Source: Hyphomicrobiales bacterium (GTDB lineage Bacteria; Pseudomonadota; Alphaproteobacteria; Rhizobiales; Rhizobiaceae). Taken from it: a stretch of DNA of 64,000 nucleotides. The translations under genes and the position numbers were made by a program. The notes under the pieces were generated by a model. That model was not told where the DNA came from and searched no databases. It saw only the letters and a program-made list of their open reading frames with translations. Shown here in pieces: positions 36,213 to 45,992 of the stretch; position 1 is the stretch's first letter; each line of letters opens with the position of its first letter. The stretch is taken from assembly GCA_900469615.1 (NCBI GenBank), contig UBYA01000008.1, positions 327,588-391,587 on the forward strand, in the 5' to 3' direction.

Positions 36213-37475
36213 ATGAGACGTGTCGTTATCACGGGTACCGGCATGGTATCACCTTTGGGCTGTGGCACCGAGGTGTCCTGGACGCGTTTGCTTGCCGGAC
36301 ACAATGGAGCACGCCTCGTCACCGAATTCGAGGTCGAAGACCTAGCCGCCAAGATTGCCTGCCGCATTCCGGTCGGCGACGGTTCCGACGGCACATTCAA
36401 TGCCGACGACTGGATGGAGCCGAAAGAGCAGCGCAAGGTCGATCCCTTCATCATTTACGGCATGGCGGCGGCCGATATGGCGCTGACCGATGCAAACTGG
36501 CATCCGAAGACGGATGAGGACCAGATCGCCACGGGCGTCATGATCGGCTCCGGTATCGGCGGCCTCGAAGGCATCGTCGAAGCCGGCTATACGCTGCGCG
36601 ACAAGGGTCCGCGCCGTATCTCGCCCTTCTTCATCCCCGGCCGCCTCATCAATCTTGTTTCCGGCCAGGTTTCGATCCGCCACAAGTTGCGCGGTCCGAA
36701 CCATGCCGTTGTCACCGCATGTTCCACGGGCGCACATGCGATCGGCGATGCCGCGCGGCTGATCATGCTCGGCGATGCCGATGTCATGGTGGCGGGCGGC
36801 GCGGAGGCCCCGGTCTGCCGCATCGCGCTTGCCGGCTTTGCCGCCTGCAAGGCGCTGTCGACGCAGCACAATGACGATCCTCACAAGGCTTCGCGCCCCT
36901 ACGACCGCGACCGTGACGGCTTCGTCATGGGCGAGGGCGCCGGCGTCGTCGTGCTCGAGGAGTTGGAACACGCCAAGGCACGCGGTGCCAAGATCTATGC
37001 GGAAGTCGTAGGATACGGTCTTTCCGGCGACGCCTATCACATTACCGCGCCGTCCGAGGATGGCGAGGGCGCTTTCCGCTGCATGACCTCGGCGCTGAAG
37101 CGCGCCGGCCTGTCACCGGCGGACGTCGACTATATCAATGCCCATGGCACGTCGACGATGGCCGATACGATCGAGCTCGGCGCCGTCGAGCGGCTGGTCG
37201 GCGATGCCGCGCCGAAGATTTCCATGTCCTCCACCAAGTCGGCGACCGGCCATCTCCTGGGCGCGGCCGGCGCAATCGAGGCAATCTTCGCCACGCTCGC
37301 CATTCGCGACAACATCGTCCCGCCGACGCTCAATCTGGACAATCCGGAGCGCGAGACCGCGATCGATCTCGTTCCGCACAAGGCCCGCAAGCGGGAAGTC
37401 AATGTCGCGCTGTCGAACTCCTTCGGCTTCGGCGGCACGAATGCGTCGCTTGTCCTGCGTCGCTATGAGGCTTAA
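36213..37475 (+). CDS. fabF: 3-oxoacyl-[ACP] synthase II
   Basis: FabF elongates acyl-ACPs. The 420-aa product has catalytic Cys170 in TACSTGAHAIG and the two His residues in AHGTSTMAD (about 310) and SATGHLLGAAGA (about 347), and ends in NSFGFGGTNASLV. It follows acpP, as usual. An inverted repeat GGCGGGA...TCCCGCC just downstream (37497-37521) lacks a T run. Confidence 0.96.
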   Translation: MRRVVITGTGMVSPLGCGTEVSWTRLLAGHNGARLVTEFEVEDLAAKIACRIPVGDGSDGTFNADDWMEPKEQRKVDPFIIYGMAAADMALTDANWHPKTDEDQIATGVMIGSGIGGLEGIVEAGYTLRDKGPRRISPFFIPGRLINLVSGQVSIRHKLRGPNHAVVTACSTGAHAIGDAARLIMLGDADVMVAGGAEAPVCRIALAGFAACKALSTQHNDDPHKASRPYDRDRDGFVMGEGAGVVVLEELEHAKARGAKIYAEVVGYGLSGDAYHITAPSEDGEGAFRCMTSALKRAGLSPADVDYINAHGTSTMADTIELGAVERLVGDAAPKISMSSTKSATGHLLGAAGAIEAIFATLAIRDNIVPPTLNLDNPERETAIDLVPHKARKREVNVALSNSFGFGGTNASLVLRRYEA

Positions 37476-37686
37476 TAACAGCGCGTACCTGTGAAAGGCG
37501 GGATGTTTCGGCAGTCCCGCCCGCGTCGTTGATTGTTGCCGTGCTTCCATCCCCCCTCGGGAATGCGGTGCGGCAATGCCTGATCGGTCGAAGTCGGAGC
37601 CTGGGTTCCGCCTTATCTTCTGAACCTGCTTTTTGCCGCATTGCTTGGCCAAACAGCAGGCAATCACAAAAAGGAAGGGATTGCCG

Positions 37687-38901
37687 GTGAGCGATACGAA
37701 CCAGAGCAACGGAACTCCGAACGGGCAGAAAGGGCCGATTATCCCGAAATCGGCCAGCGAAGCCTTGCGTCCGGAGCGTGTTCCGGATCCGCCGAAGCGT
37801 TCGCGCAAAGCCCGCAGCCAGATGGTCATCTTCCTGAACTTCCTGATGACGCTGGCGGTTTTCGTCGCCGTTGCCGCGGTCGGCGGCGCCTATTATGCGT
37901 TTTCGGTCTATCAAGGCCCCGGTCCGCTGACGACCAATACGAATTTCATCGTGCGCAACGGCGCCGGTCTCGGCGAGATCGCCAATCGCCTCGAATCCAA
38001 CAACATCATCACCAATGAACGCATCTTCCGCTGGCTGACCGCCACCTACCTGCATGACGGCGAGACCCTTCGCGCCGGCGAATACGAGATCAAGGCCGGC
38101 GCTTCCATGAAGGATATCATGGAGCTCTTGAAGTCCGGCAAGTCGATTCTCTATTCGGTCACGCTGCCGGAAGGGCTGACCGTGCGGCAGATGTTCAACA
38201 AGCTGCAGGCCGATCCCGTGCTGGAAGGCGATCTGCCGTCGGCTTTGCCTGCGGAAGGAAGCCTGAGGCCGGATACCTATAAGTTCACGCGCGGCACCAA
38301 GCGCACGGAAATCGTTCAGCAGATGGCGGCGGCGCAGACGAAGCTGGTCGATCAGATCTGGGAAAAGCGCGACCCGAGCGTGCAGCTGGCAAACGAGCAG
38401 GATTTCATCACGCTTGCCTCCATCGTGGAGAAGGAAACCGGCCTGGCGGATGAGCGGGCCCATGTCGCTTCCGTCTTCCTCAACCGTCTTGGCAAGGGCA
38501 TGCGCCTGCAGTCGGACCCGACCGTCATCTACGGCCTGTTCGGCGGGGAGGGGAAGCCGTCCGATCGTCCGATCTATCAGTCCGACCTGAAGAAGGACAC
38601 GCCTTACAACACCTACCTCATCAAGGGCCTGCCGCCGACGCCGATCGCAAATCCGGGCAAGGATGCCCTGGAAGCCGTGGCCAATCCCTGGAAGACGCAG
38701 GATCTCTATTTCGTGGCTGACGGCACCGGCGGCCATGTCTTTGCCGCAACGCTGGACGAGCACAATGCCAATGTCAGGCGCTGGCGCAAGCTGGTTGCCG
38801 AAAAGGGCGAAGACCCCAGCACGATTGCGGTGGACGGCCAACCCGACGATGCTTCCGTGGCTCCCGGCTCCGGCGCTCCGCAAAAGAAGAAAACGAATTG
38901 A
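37687..38901 (+). CDS. mltG: Endolytic murein transglycosylase MltG (YceG)
   Basis: MltG cleaves nascent glycan strands and so sets their length. From GTG 37687 (GGAAGGGA 6 bases upstream) the product is 404 aa: a cytoplasmic basic N-terminus, one membrane helix (about 49-72), a LysM-like subdomain (FIVRNGAGLGEIANRLESNNI), and the YceG domain with VEKETGLADER, where Glu250 matches the family's catalytic Glu, and LQSDPTVIYG. It stands between fabF and yicC-gmk. Confidence 0.93.
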   Translation: MSDTNQSNGTPNGQKGPIIPKSASEALRPERVPDPPKRSRKARSQMVIFLNFLMTLAVFVAVAAVGGAYYAFSVYQGPGPLTTNTNFIVRNGAGLGEIANRLESNNIITNERIFRWLTATYLHDGETLRAGEYEIKAGASMKDIMELLKSGKSILYSVTLPEGLTVRQMFNKLQADPVLEGDLPSALPAEGSLRPDTYKFTRGTKRTEIVQQMAAAQTKLVDQIWEKRDPSVQLANEQDFITLASIVEKETGLADERAHVASVFLNRLGKGMRLQSDPTVIYGLFGGEGKPSDRPIYQSDLKKDTPYNTYLIKGLPPTPIANPGKDALEAVANPWKTQDLYFVADGTGGHVFAATLDEHNANVRRWRKLVAEKGEDPSTIAVDGQPDDASVAPGSGAPQKKKTN

Positions 38902-39010
38902 CCATTGCCGTGCCGTGGCTCGGACAGGAGGGCGGCGCGGATTCACTTTACATTGATCCACAATCCGGGGATTTTCGGCGGATCGGGGACAGGAAATATC
39001 GGAGGCTTGC

Positions 39011-39898
39011 ATGGCATTGCAGTCCATGACCGGCTTTGCCCGGCGTGAGGGAACGAGCGGTCGCGGCCGTTGGGCATGGGAACTGCGCTCGGTGAACGGC
39101 AAAGGGCTGGATATCCGCCTGCGTCTGCCGCCGGGTCTGGAGCGTCTGGAAGCCGATGCCCGCAAAGCGATTGCGGAGCGGCTTTCACGCGGCAACCTGC
39201 AGGTCAGCCTGTCGCTTTCCGTCGAGGAAAGCCGCGTCGAAGTCGTCGTGAACCAGGATGCGCTGACGGCGGTCCTGGCATTGCGCGACCAGCTGGCGGG
39301 CATCGTCGATCCCGCGCCATTGAAGCTGGAGAGCCTGATGGCCGTACGCGGCCTGGTGGAGTTCAAGGAGGTCGAGGAGGACGAAGAGGCTCTTGCAGCG
39401 CGTGACGCCGATATCGTGGCGGGTCTCGATGCAGCTCTTGGCGACCTCCGCGACATGCGCCGGCAGGAAGGCGATGCGCTCGGCAGGATTCTGCTCGGTC
39501 AGGTCGCGACGATCGAGGCGCTGACGACCGCGGTCGAGCGCGACCCGTCCCGCTCCCCGCAGGAAATCGCCGCAAGGCTGACGACGCAGGTTGCCATGCT
39601 TCTGGACGGCTCGTCTGGCCTCGATCGCGACAGGCTGCATGCCGAAGCCGCCCTTCTTGCCACCAAGGCCGATCTGCGCGAGGAGATCGATCGCCTGAAG
39701 GCGCATGTTGCCGCAGCGCGCGATCTCATTTCCAAGGGCGGTCCTGTGGGCCGCAAGCTCGATTTTCTTGCACAGGAATTTAACCGGGAATCGAATACTA
39801 TCTGTTCGAAGTCCAATGCGGCGGCGGTGACGGCTGCCGGCATCGAGCTGAAGGTAGTCATCGACCAGTTCCGCGAACAGGTCCAGAATTTGGAGTAG
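39011..39898 (+). CDS. YicC/YloC family endoribonuclease
   Basis: A 295-aa protein with the family N-terminus SMTGFARREG, ELRSVNGKGLDIRLRLP, and the conserved C-terminal EIDRLKAHVAAARDLISKGGPVGRKLDFLAQEFNRESNTICSKS region. E. coli YicC is an oligomeric RNase that takes part in small-RNA turnover. It lies 3 bp upstream of gmk, so the two are clearly cotranscribed, a widespread pairing. Confidence 0.92.
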   Translation: MALQSMTGFARREGTSGRGRWAWELRSVNGKGLDIRLRLPPGLERLEADARKAIAERLSRGNLQVSLSLSVEESRVEVVVNQDALTAVLALRDQLAGIVDPAPLKLESLMAVRGLVEFKEVEEDEEALAARDADIVAGLDAALGDLRDMRRQEGDALGRILLGQVATIEALTTAVERDPSRSPQEIAARLTTQVAMLLDGSSGLDRDRLHAEAALLATKADLREEIDRLKAHVAAARDLISKGGPVGRKLDFLAQEFNRESNTICSKSNAAAVTAAGIELKVVIDQFREQVQNLE

Positions 39899-39901
39899 GC
39901 C

Positions 39902-40564
39902 ATGAAACCGGCGACATCCACATCCATTCCGATTGCCCGCCGGGGGCTGATGCTTGCCATTTCCTCGCCGTCCGGCGCAGGCAAGTCGACCATCGCGCGC
40001 ACCTTGCTGGACACCGACAAGCAGGTCAGCCTGTCGGTCAGCGTTACGACCCGACAGCGCCGGCCGAGTGAAATCGAAGGCGTGCACTATCATTTCGTTT
40101 CGCAGCGCGAATTCGAGCGTCTTCGCGATTCCGACTCGTTGCTCGAATGGGCCGAAGTCCACGGCAATTTCTACGGCACGCCGCGCGAGCCGGTGGAGAC
40201 GGCAATGGCGGAAGGGCGCGATATGCTTTTCGATATCGACTGGCAGGGCGCGCAACAGTTGCAGGAGAAGATGCCGGCCGACGTCGTGTCCATTTTCGTG
40301 CTGCCGCCGACGATGACAGAGCTGCAATCGCGCCTGCATCGCCGCGCCGAGGATTCCGAAGAGGTCATCGCCATGCGTTTGGCCAATTCACGGGCCGAGA
40401 TCGACCATTGGCGAGAATATGACTATGTCATCGTCAACGACGATCTGAATGCTGCTTTCGACGCCGTCCAGTCGATCGTCAAGGCCGAACGGCTCCGCCG
40501 CGACCGCCGGCATGGCATGTTCGATTTCGTCCGCGGATTGCTGGAAGAAACACCGAAGCTCTGA
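39902..40564 (+). CDS. gmk: Guanylate kinase
   Basis: Gmk phosphorylates GMP to GDP. The 220-aa product has the P-loop [10 protein letters not shown] (21-30), the GMP-binding [21 protein letters not shown] block, and [12 protein letters not shown]. It ends at a hairpin shared with the convergent rsmA. Confidence 0.96.
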   Translation: MKPATSTSIPIARRGLMLAISSPSGAGKSTIARTLLDTDKQVSLSVSVTTRQRRPSEIEGVHYHFVSQREFERLRDSDSLLEWAEVHGNFYGTPREPVETAMAEGRDMLFDIDWQGAQQLQEKMPADVVSIFVLPPTMTELQSRLHRRAEDSEEVIAMRLANSRAEIDHWREYDYVIVNDDLNAAFDAVQSIVKAERLRRDRRHGMFDFVRGLLEETPKL

Positions 40565-40596
40565 TCGCGATCGGATACTCCGATCCCCGATCAGAG
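40559..40596. terminator. Hairpin overlapping the ends of gmk and rsmA
   Basis: The outer arms CTCTGATCG/CGATCAGAG and inner arms GATCGG/CCGATC enclose both convergent stop codons. It has no T run. Confidence 0.5.
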
Positions 40597-41418
40597 GCAG
40601 TTCGCCAGCCGGCAGAACTCTTCCACGGACAGCGTTTCGGCGCGGCGCTGCGGGTCGATATCCGCCTTCAGCAAAAGCGCTTCGCCACCCAGCGGCTTCA
40701 GGCTCTGCCGCAGCATTTTGCGGCGCTGGCCGAACGCAGTCTGCGTTACTTTTTCCAGCTTGTCGACGTCACAGGGGATCGGATTTTCCCTCGGCGTAAG
40801 ATGCACCACCGTCGAGGTTACCTTCGGCGGCGGCGTGAATGCCTGCGGAGAGATGTCGAAGGCCATGTGCGCCTGCGTGCGCCAGCCGCAGAGGACGCCG
40901 AGCCGGCCATAATGATCGTCATCCTCCTGCGCGACGATCCGCTGGCCGACTTCCTTCTGGAACATCAGGGTCAGCGATTGCCAGAAGGGCGGCCACTGCG
41001 GCGGCAGGAGCCAGTTGACCAGAAGCTGCGTCCCGACATTATAAGGCAGATTGGCGATGATCCTGACCGGGCCGTCGGCAGCAAGGGCCGCAAAATCCGT
41101 CTTCAACGCATCGCCTTCGATCACATCGAGCCGGCCGGGATAGTGATCGGCGATCTCGGCCAACGCCGGCAGACAGCGCGAATCGCGCTCTACGGCGATG
41201 ACCTTTCTGGCGCCGAGCGCCAGGATGGCGCGCGTCAGGCCGCCCGGTCCGGGACCGACTTCGAACACGGTTGCGCCTTCAAGCGATCCGGCGGTTCTGG
41301 CAACCTTCTGAGTCAGATTGAGGTCGAGAAGAAAGTTCTGGCCAAGCGCCTTGCGCGCATCGAGGCCGTGGCGCTGGATCACATCGCGGAGGGGCGGCAA
41401 GCCGTCTAGCGCAGCCAT
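40591..41418 (-). CDS. rsmA: 16S rRNA dimethyladenosine transferase (KsgA)
   Basis: RsmA/KsgA dimethylates two adjacent adenines in the 3' helix of 16S rRNA. The 275-aa product has [13 protein letters not shown] motif [12 protein letters not shown], and the target-base motif NLPYNV. Its ATG overlaps the pdxA stop (TGATG), so translation is coupled. It is the last gene of the lpt-surA-pdxA cluster, a conserved association. Confidence 0.96.
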   Translation of the reverse strand: MAALDGLPPLRDVIQRHGLDARKALGQNFLLDLNLTQKVARTAGSLEGATVFEVGPGPGGLTRAILALGARKVIAVERDSRCLPALAEIADHYPGRLDVIEGDALKTDFAALAADGPVRIIANLPYNVGTQLLVNWLLPPQWPPFWQSLTLMFQKEVGQRIVAQEDDDHYGRLGVLCGWRTQAHMAFDISPQAFTPPPKVTSTVVHLTPRENPIPCDVDKLEKVTQTAFGQRRKMLRQSLKPLGGEALLLKADIDPQRRAETLSVEEFCRLANCL

Positions 41419-42443
41419 CAGCGATTATTTCCAGTCTTGCCGCTGATTTCGTTCGCCAGCCTGAGCGCGGCGACGAGGCTGTCTTCCTTGGCGATGCCTT
41501 TGCCGGCGATTCCGAATGCCGTGCCGTGATCCGGAGAGGTGCGGACAAAGGGCAAGCCGAGCGTGACATTGACGGAATCGTCGAAGCCGAGCGCCTTGGC
41601 CGGAATCAGCGCCTGATCGTGATACATGCAGATTGCAACGTCGTAGCGCCGACGGGCGTCATCATGGAACATCGTATCGGCGGGCAGGGGGCCGAATGCA
41701 TCGATGCCCTCCGCGCGCAACCTATCGATCGCCGGCCGGACGATTTCGTCATCCTCCTTGCCGAGCGCTCCGTTTTCTCCGGCGTGCGGATTGAGGCCGG
41801 CAACGGCAAGGCGCGGCTTGGCGATACCGAAGCGATTGCGCAGGTCGTGATCGGTGATCCGGCACGTTTCGGCGATCAATTCCGAGGTCAGTGCGTGCGG
41901 CACCTCTTTCAGCGGGATGTGGATCGTGACCGGGATGGCGCGCAGCTTCGGGCCTGCCAGCAGCATCACCGGCATGACCGGCTTTCCGGTCGCGCGCGTT
42001 GCGAGGTCGGCGAGGAATTCGGTATGGCCGGGAAAGCCGAATCCGGCATCATAAAGCACCGATTTGGCGATCGGATTGGTGACAACGGCGGATGTCCGGC
42101 CGCTCATGCTGAGCGAGACGGCCATCTCTATGGCGGCAATCGTCCCCTTGGCGGTAGCGACGTGCGGCTCGCCGGCAACGACGCTCACTCCAGCCTCGAT
42201 CGGCAGAACGGGCAGCGCATCGCGAAAGATGTCGCCGGCCGTGGCAGGGTCGGCCGCCATCAAGGGCACGCTCAGACCCAGCTGGGAAGCGCGCGCCGCA
42301 AGAATGTCAGCATCGCCAAGAAACAGGAAAGGCGGCAAATCGAGCTCGCCGCGGCGAAGCCAGGCGGCGAGCGTGATGTCGGGGCCTATGCCGGCCGGAT
42401 CCCCCTGCGTGAGCGCCAGGGGGAGAACGGAGCGCGGTGGCAT
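41418..42443 (-). CDS. pdxA: 4-hydroxythreonine-4-phosphate dehydrogenase
   Basis: PdxA catalyses an oxidation step in pyridoxal phosphate synthesis. The 341-aa product has the start [12 protein letters not shown], the [11 protein letters not shown] metal-binding His region, the [13 protein letters not shown] motif and [10 protein letters not shown]. It starts 6 bp after surA and overlaps rsmA by one base. Confidence 0.95.
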   Translation of the reverse strand: MPPRSVLPLALTQGDPAGIGPDITLAAWLRRGELDLPPFLFLGDADILAARASQLGLSVPLMAADPATAGDIFRDALPVLPIEAGVSVVAGEPHVATAKGTIAAIEMAVSLSMSGRTSAVVTNPIAKSVLYDAGFGFPGHTEFLADLATRATGKPVMPVMLLAGPKLRAIPVTIHIPLKEVPHALTSELIAETCRITDHDLRNRFGIAKPRLAVAGLNPHAGENGALGKEDDEIVRPAIDRLRAEGIDAFGPLPADTMFHDDARRRYDVAICMYHDQALIPAKALGFDDSVNVTLGLPFVRTSPDHGTAFGIAGKGIAKEDSLVAALRLANEISGKTGNNR

Positions 42444-42449
42444 CGGCGA

Positions 42450-43394
42450 TCAGCGATAGACGATCTGCGCCTTGGAGCGCAACTCGTCCATGTATTTCTT
42501 GTCGTTGGCGCTGACACCCTGAGGGTTGTTCTTGCCGAGATCCTCGGCACGGAACACGGCTGCCGCGGCAACGTCATCGTTCACCTGGCGCTGCGAGCAG
42601 ATGGCAACATATTCGACGCCGCGGTCGGTGACGATCGGGGTGGTCGTGTTGCCGGAGGCCTTCTCCAGCAGCGGTTTCCACATCTCCGGAACTTCCGGAG
42701 CAAGTACACGGCCCAGATCCTGGACAGAGACGTCACGCATCGTCGCCGCAAAAACCTTCGCCTGATCGCAGCCGGGGAATTTGGCGCGCGACGCTTGGGC
42801 TTCGGCCTTGCGTGCGTTCAGAATGGCGTTCCGCTTTGCGGCTGGAACGACGAAGATGATCTGCTTCAGGAAGTATTCCGTCGTGACCGGCTTGGTCTTG
42901 TTTTCCGTCATGCGCGTCACGAGATCGTCGTTCGACATGCGGCTTCTCGCGCCGAAGCGCGCGTTGACGACACGCGGCCAGCTCATGGAAACGGCGATAT
43001 AGGACTTGAAGTGCTCGACGCCGACACCGGCCTTTTCAAGGATCTGGCTGAGCTGCGCCGTCGACATCTTGTTGCTGGATGCAAAACGGCCGAAGGCGGC
43101 ATCGACATCCGTCGTCGAAACGGACATGCGCACGCGGGAAATCTCGGCCCGCTTCAGCGTCTCGTCGACAAGCTGTTCCTTGGCGAGCTTGTTGAGATCG
43201 CCCTTCTGGCGCTGCAACTTGAGGAAGGCAACCCGCTTGGCGATGTCGCCGGAGGTAATCACCTGACTGTTGACGATGACCTTTACCTCGCTGGCGGCGA
43301 AAGCAACATCGCTGCTCGGCACGGCAAAGCTTGCCATAACCAGGGCTGCTGCTCCGAACAGCAGAGCGCGCATCGGTGTCTTTCCAGAAAACAT
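42450..43394 (-). CDS. surA: SurA-like periplasmic chaperone / peptidyl-prolyl isomerase
   Basis: A 314-aa protein with a signal peptide (1 to about 33), a SurA N-terminal chaperone domain (VIVNSQVITSGDIAKRVAFLK onward), and one parvulin-like domain (about 165-275) that is divergent. E. coli SurA has two parvulin domains and is over 100 residues longer, so this is a shortened form, common in alphaproteobacteria. It follows lptD and likely helps assemble that outer-membrane protein. Start ATG 43394 has GGAAGGGG upstream. Confidence 0.88.
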   Translation of the reverse strand: MFSGKTPMRALLFGAAALVMASFAVPSSDVAFAASEVKVIVNSQVITSGDIAKRVAFLKLQRQKGDLNKLAKEQLVDETLKRAEISRVRMSVSTTDVDAAFGRFASSNKMSTAQLSQILEKAGVGVEHFKSYIAVSMSWPRVVNARFGARSRMSNDDLVTRMTENKTKPVTTEYFLKQIIFVVPAAKRNAILNARKAEAQASRAKFPGCDQAKVFAATMRDVSVQDLGRVLAPEVPEMWKPLLEKASGNTTTPIVTDRGVEYVAICSQRQVNDDVAAAAVFRAEDLGKNNPQGVSANDKKYMDELRSKAQIVYR

Positions 43395-43556
43395 CAACTA
43401 CCCCTTCCCGAAGGTCTTTTCTGCCGGCGTCGTGCCATATCGGCACGCCATCGGCGCATTACGGCAAATTTGCGCCACATGTCTACATCAAGCGCGATGA
43501 ATTGCAAAATCCTTGCGGCGAAACAATGACACTAGGAATTCTCCGCCGTTTCGACG

Positions 43557-43585
43557 CAAAAGAGCCGGCATAAAGCCGGCTCCTT
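43557..43585 (-). terminator. Hairpin between lptD and surA
   Basis: The stem GGAGCCGGC...GCCGGCTC is followed on the minus strand by TTTTGCG. It sits inside the presumed operon and may lower surA expression relative to lptD, or separate the two transcripts. Confidence 0.6.
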
Positions 43586-43601
43586 GCAATTCTGATTGGT
43601 A

Positions 43602-45992
43602 TCAGAACGTTGCGTCCTGCACGCTGCCGAGGTTGACGTCGCCGAGCGTACGGAACGTCAGGCGAGCGCCGATCGACCAGTCGCTCGCCGAACTGGCGGT
43701 CGTATCCTTCTTGTCCAGGAACGATATGCTGAAGATCGTGCATTCGTCCTCATAGGAGAGACCCACGCCCTGACGGGTGATCTCGTTGCTGTTCAGATCG
43801 TAGCTGACCGTGCCGAAGACCGACCAGTATTCCTTGAACTTGATCTGGGCGCGCGACTGGATTTCATCCTGGTTGCTGGTGAAGCCGTATTGCGGCTGCG
43901 CGGCAATATGCGTGTAGATCAAGGACGTCTGGAATACATCGTTGGAGAAGCCGACCGATGTATCGCCGCGGCGGAAGGCAAAATCCTTCTCGTCGAAGCG
44001 ATAGGATGTCGAGAGCGATATGCCCTGCGGCGTCGTCAGGCCGAACATGGTGACATAGTCGGAACGGCTCGTTTCAAGCCCGGATTCCGCACCGGCCGCG
44101 GCCAGATCGTCGGTTGCAAACGAGTTGCGGCCGGCAAGCTGATAGGACTGGCCGAAAATATGCTGCAACTTGTAGCCGCTATCGAAGCTGGCGGTATAAC
44201 GCCAGCCCAGATTGGCCCTCGTGCCGCCTTCGATGCGGTCGAAGCCCGAGAACTTGTCGCGGTCGAACAGATTGGTGGCGTCGAAGACGAAGCTCTGGGC
44301 ATCCTCGTTCGGCAACCGGCCCGCAAGCTGCTCATCCGGACGCACATAGATCTGCGCAATGGGCTCGAAGACGTGGGTGCTGTTGTCCGTGGTGATCAGG
44401 AACGGGTACTTGGCTTCGAGACCCGCTGTGACCATGCCCCGGGTCGCATAATCGCTGCTGTCATAGTTGCCGGGATAGCTGAAGGACGAGCCCAGGGAAT
44501 TGGGCGAATCCATATCCAGGCCATAGACATCGCCGCGCGCGGCGGCCAGCGGCGTCAGCACCAGGCCCTCATCCGTGGTGAAGGTACGCTGCCACTGCAA
44601 TTCGGTGCTGAGGCGCGTATAGCTTCCCGAAAGGCCCAGGAAGCGATCGTTCAGGCTGGAGTCGCCGAGATTGACGGCGTTGTCGAGCACCGACGCCTTG
44701 TCACGCGACAGGTGCGTGAAATTCATCGTCGCCGACAGTTCGCCGCCATAAACCGACTTCGGATCGACATAGTGATAGTCGATGCTCGGATAAACATACG
44801 CCTGCTGCTTCTGCGCTGTGGCGTTGTCGTCCGTGTCCTGCACGTTATAGTAGAAGGCGCGCATATCGAAGAAATTGCGCTTTCCAATACCGGTCAAATA
44901 GGCTTGGTTCGTATGAGTGCTCTGGTTGAGCCCCTCCAGGCCATAGGTGCGCGAGAAGTTGTTGTCGCTCTGCGCCATGACGTCCCAGCCGAAAGTCCAG
45001 CGAGGATTGATCTTGAAATCCGCCTTGGAGCTGATCATGCCGCGCGTTTTATGCTCGGCATCGGTTGTACCGGCCGTGAAGGAGTCCGGATTCATCTGGC
45101 TGATGCCGGCAACGCGCAGAATATGCGTGCCGTTCTCGAAACGCTGGCGGAATTCACCCTCCAGCAACAGGCCCTGATTGGTGAAGCCGGTTGCCGTGAC
45201 CGTCGCATCCATGCTCGGCGATATGACGTAGTAGTAAGGAACCCTTACACCGACGCCGAGACGCTGCGAGACCGTTACCGACGGAAACAGGAAGCCCGAT
45301 TTGCGCTTGACGGTATTGTCCGGAACCTCGATCCACGGGACATAGGCAATCGGCTGACCGAACAGCTCGAAACGGGCATGCTCGAGGCGGACCGTGTGGG
45401 TCACGCCGTTTTGCACGACACGCTGAGCCTTGACCTGCCACAGTGGCGCGCGGCCTGCCTCGGAACAGGCCATGCAGGCGGTGTAGACGCCCTTCGTCAG
45501 AATCATCTGCGTGCCGCCCACGCGTTCGCCCTTTTCGGCGGCGAGACGCGTATTGTCGGGCATTTCGATGCGCAGCGCGTTCACGAAGCCGTCGGAGAAG
45601 CTGTCGGTGACATCCATTTTGTCACCATACATGCGATTGCCGTCCGGGCTGATCAGCTCGACATTGCCGATGGCCGTCATCCGCCCGGATTTCTGATTAT
45701 ATTCAACCTTCTGGGCGACCATCTTGTAGCCGCCATAGTTGATCTGGACCGCACCGCTTGCGGTGACGATCTGCGTATCCTTGTTGTAGACCAGTTCGTT
45801 GGACGAAAGGACCAGCTTTGAGCCGTCGGGCACCTTCACCTTCACAGGAGAAGCCACCGCGCCGGCGCCGCCATTGCTATTGCTGGCCTGGGCGTAAGCT
45901 ACGGCCGGACTCATAATATACGCGCATGCGGCCGTGCCCGTAACAAGGGCAGCCACAATCTTTCTGATACTCTTGCGGTTGCCTGCCGCCAC
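43602..45992 (-). CDS. lptD: LPS-assembly protein LptD
   Basis: The outer-membrane barrel that places LPS in the outer leaflet. The 796-aa product has a signal peptide (1 to about 34), a periplasmic OstA/LptA-like beta-jellyroll (50-210; QINYGGYKMVAQKVEYNQKSGRM), a barrel with repeated aromatic strands, and the Cys in CMACSEAG and near the C-terminus (DECTIFS) that could pair. It starts with GTG directly after the lptG stop (TAA-GTG), with GGAGGA inside lptG, so the two are translationally coupled. Confidence 0.95.
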   Translation of the reverse strand: MAAGNRKSIRKIVAALVTGTAACAYIMSPAVAYAQASNSNGGAGAVASPVKVKVPDGSKLVLSSNELVYNKDTQIVTASGAVQINYGGYKMVAQKVEYNQKSGRMTAIGNVELISPDGNRMYGDKMDVTDSFSDGFVNALRIEMPDNTRLAAEKGERVGGTQMILTKGVYTACMACSEAGRAPLWQVKAQRVVQNGVTHTVRLEHARFELFGQPIAYVPWIEVPDNTVKRKSGFLFPSVTVSQRLGVGVRVPYYYVISPSMDATVTATGFTNQGLLLEGEFRQRFENGTHILRVAGISQMNPDSFTAGTTDAEHKTRGMISSKADFKINPRWTFGWDVMAQSDNNFSRTYGLEGLNQSTHTNQAYLTGIGKRNFFDMRAFYYNVQDTDDNATAQKQQAYVYPSIDYHYVDPKSVYGGELSATMNFTHLSRDKASVLDNAVNLGDSSLNDRFLGLSGSYTRLSTELQWQRTFTTDEGLVLTPLAAARGDVYGLDMDSPNSLGSSFSYPGNYDSSDYATRGMVTAGLEAKYPFLITTDNSTHVFEPIAQIYVRPDEQLAGRLPNEDAQSFVFDATNLFDRDKFSGFDRIEGGTRANLGWRYTASFDSGYKLQHIFGQSYQLAGRNSFATDDLAAAGAESGLETSRSDYVTMFGLTTPQGISLSTSYRFDEKDFAFRRGDTSVGFSNDVFQTSLIYTHIAAQPQYGFTSNQDEIQSRAQIKFKEYWSVFGTVSYDLNSNEITRQGVGLSYEDECTIFSISFLDKKDTTASSASDWSIGARLTFRTLGDVNLGSVQDATF

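Noticed and set aside
37399..39456. 685-aa minus-strand ORF opposite mltG and yicC
   Set aside because: It is an antisense shadow; mltG and yicC are well supported.
41526..45821. Long plus-strand ORFs (667 and 741 aa) opposite pdxA, surA and lptD
   Set aside because: They are antisense shadows; composition is typical of the reverse strand of GC-rich genes.
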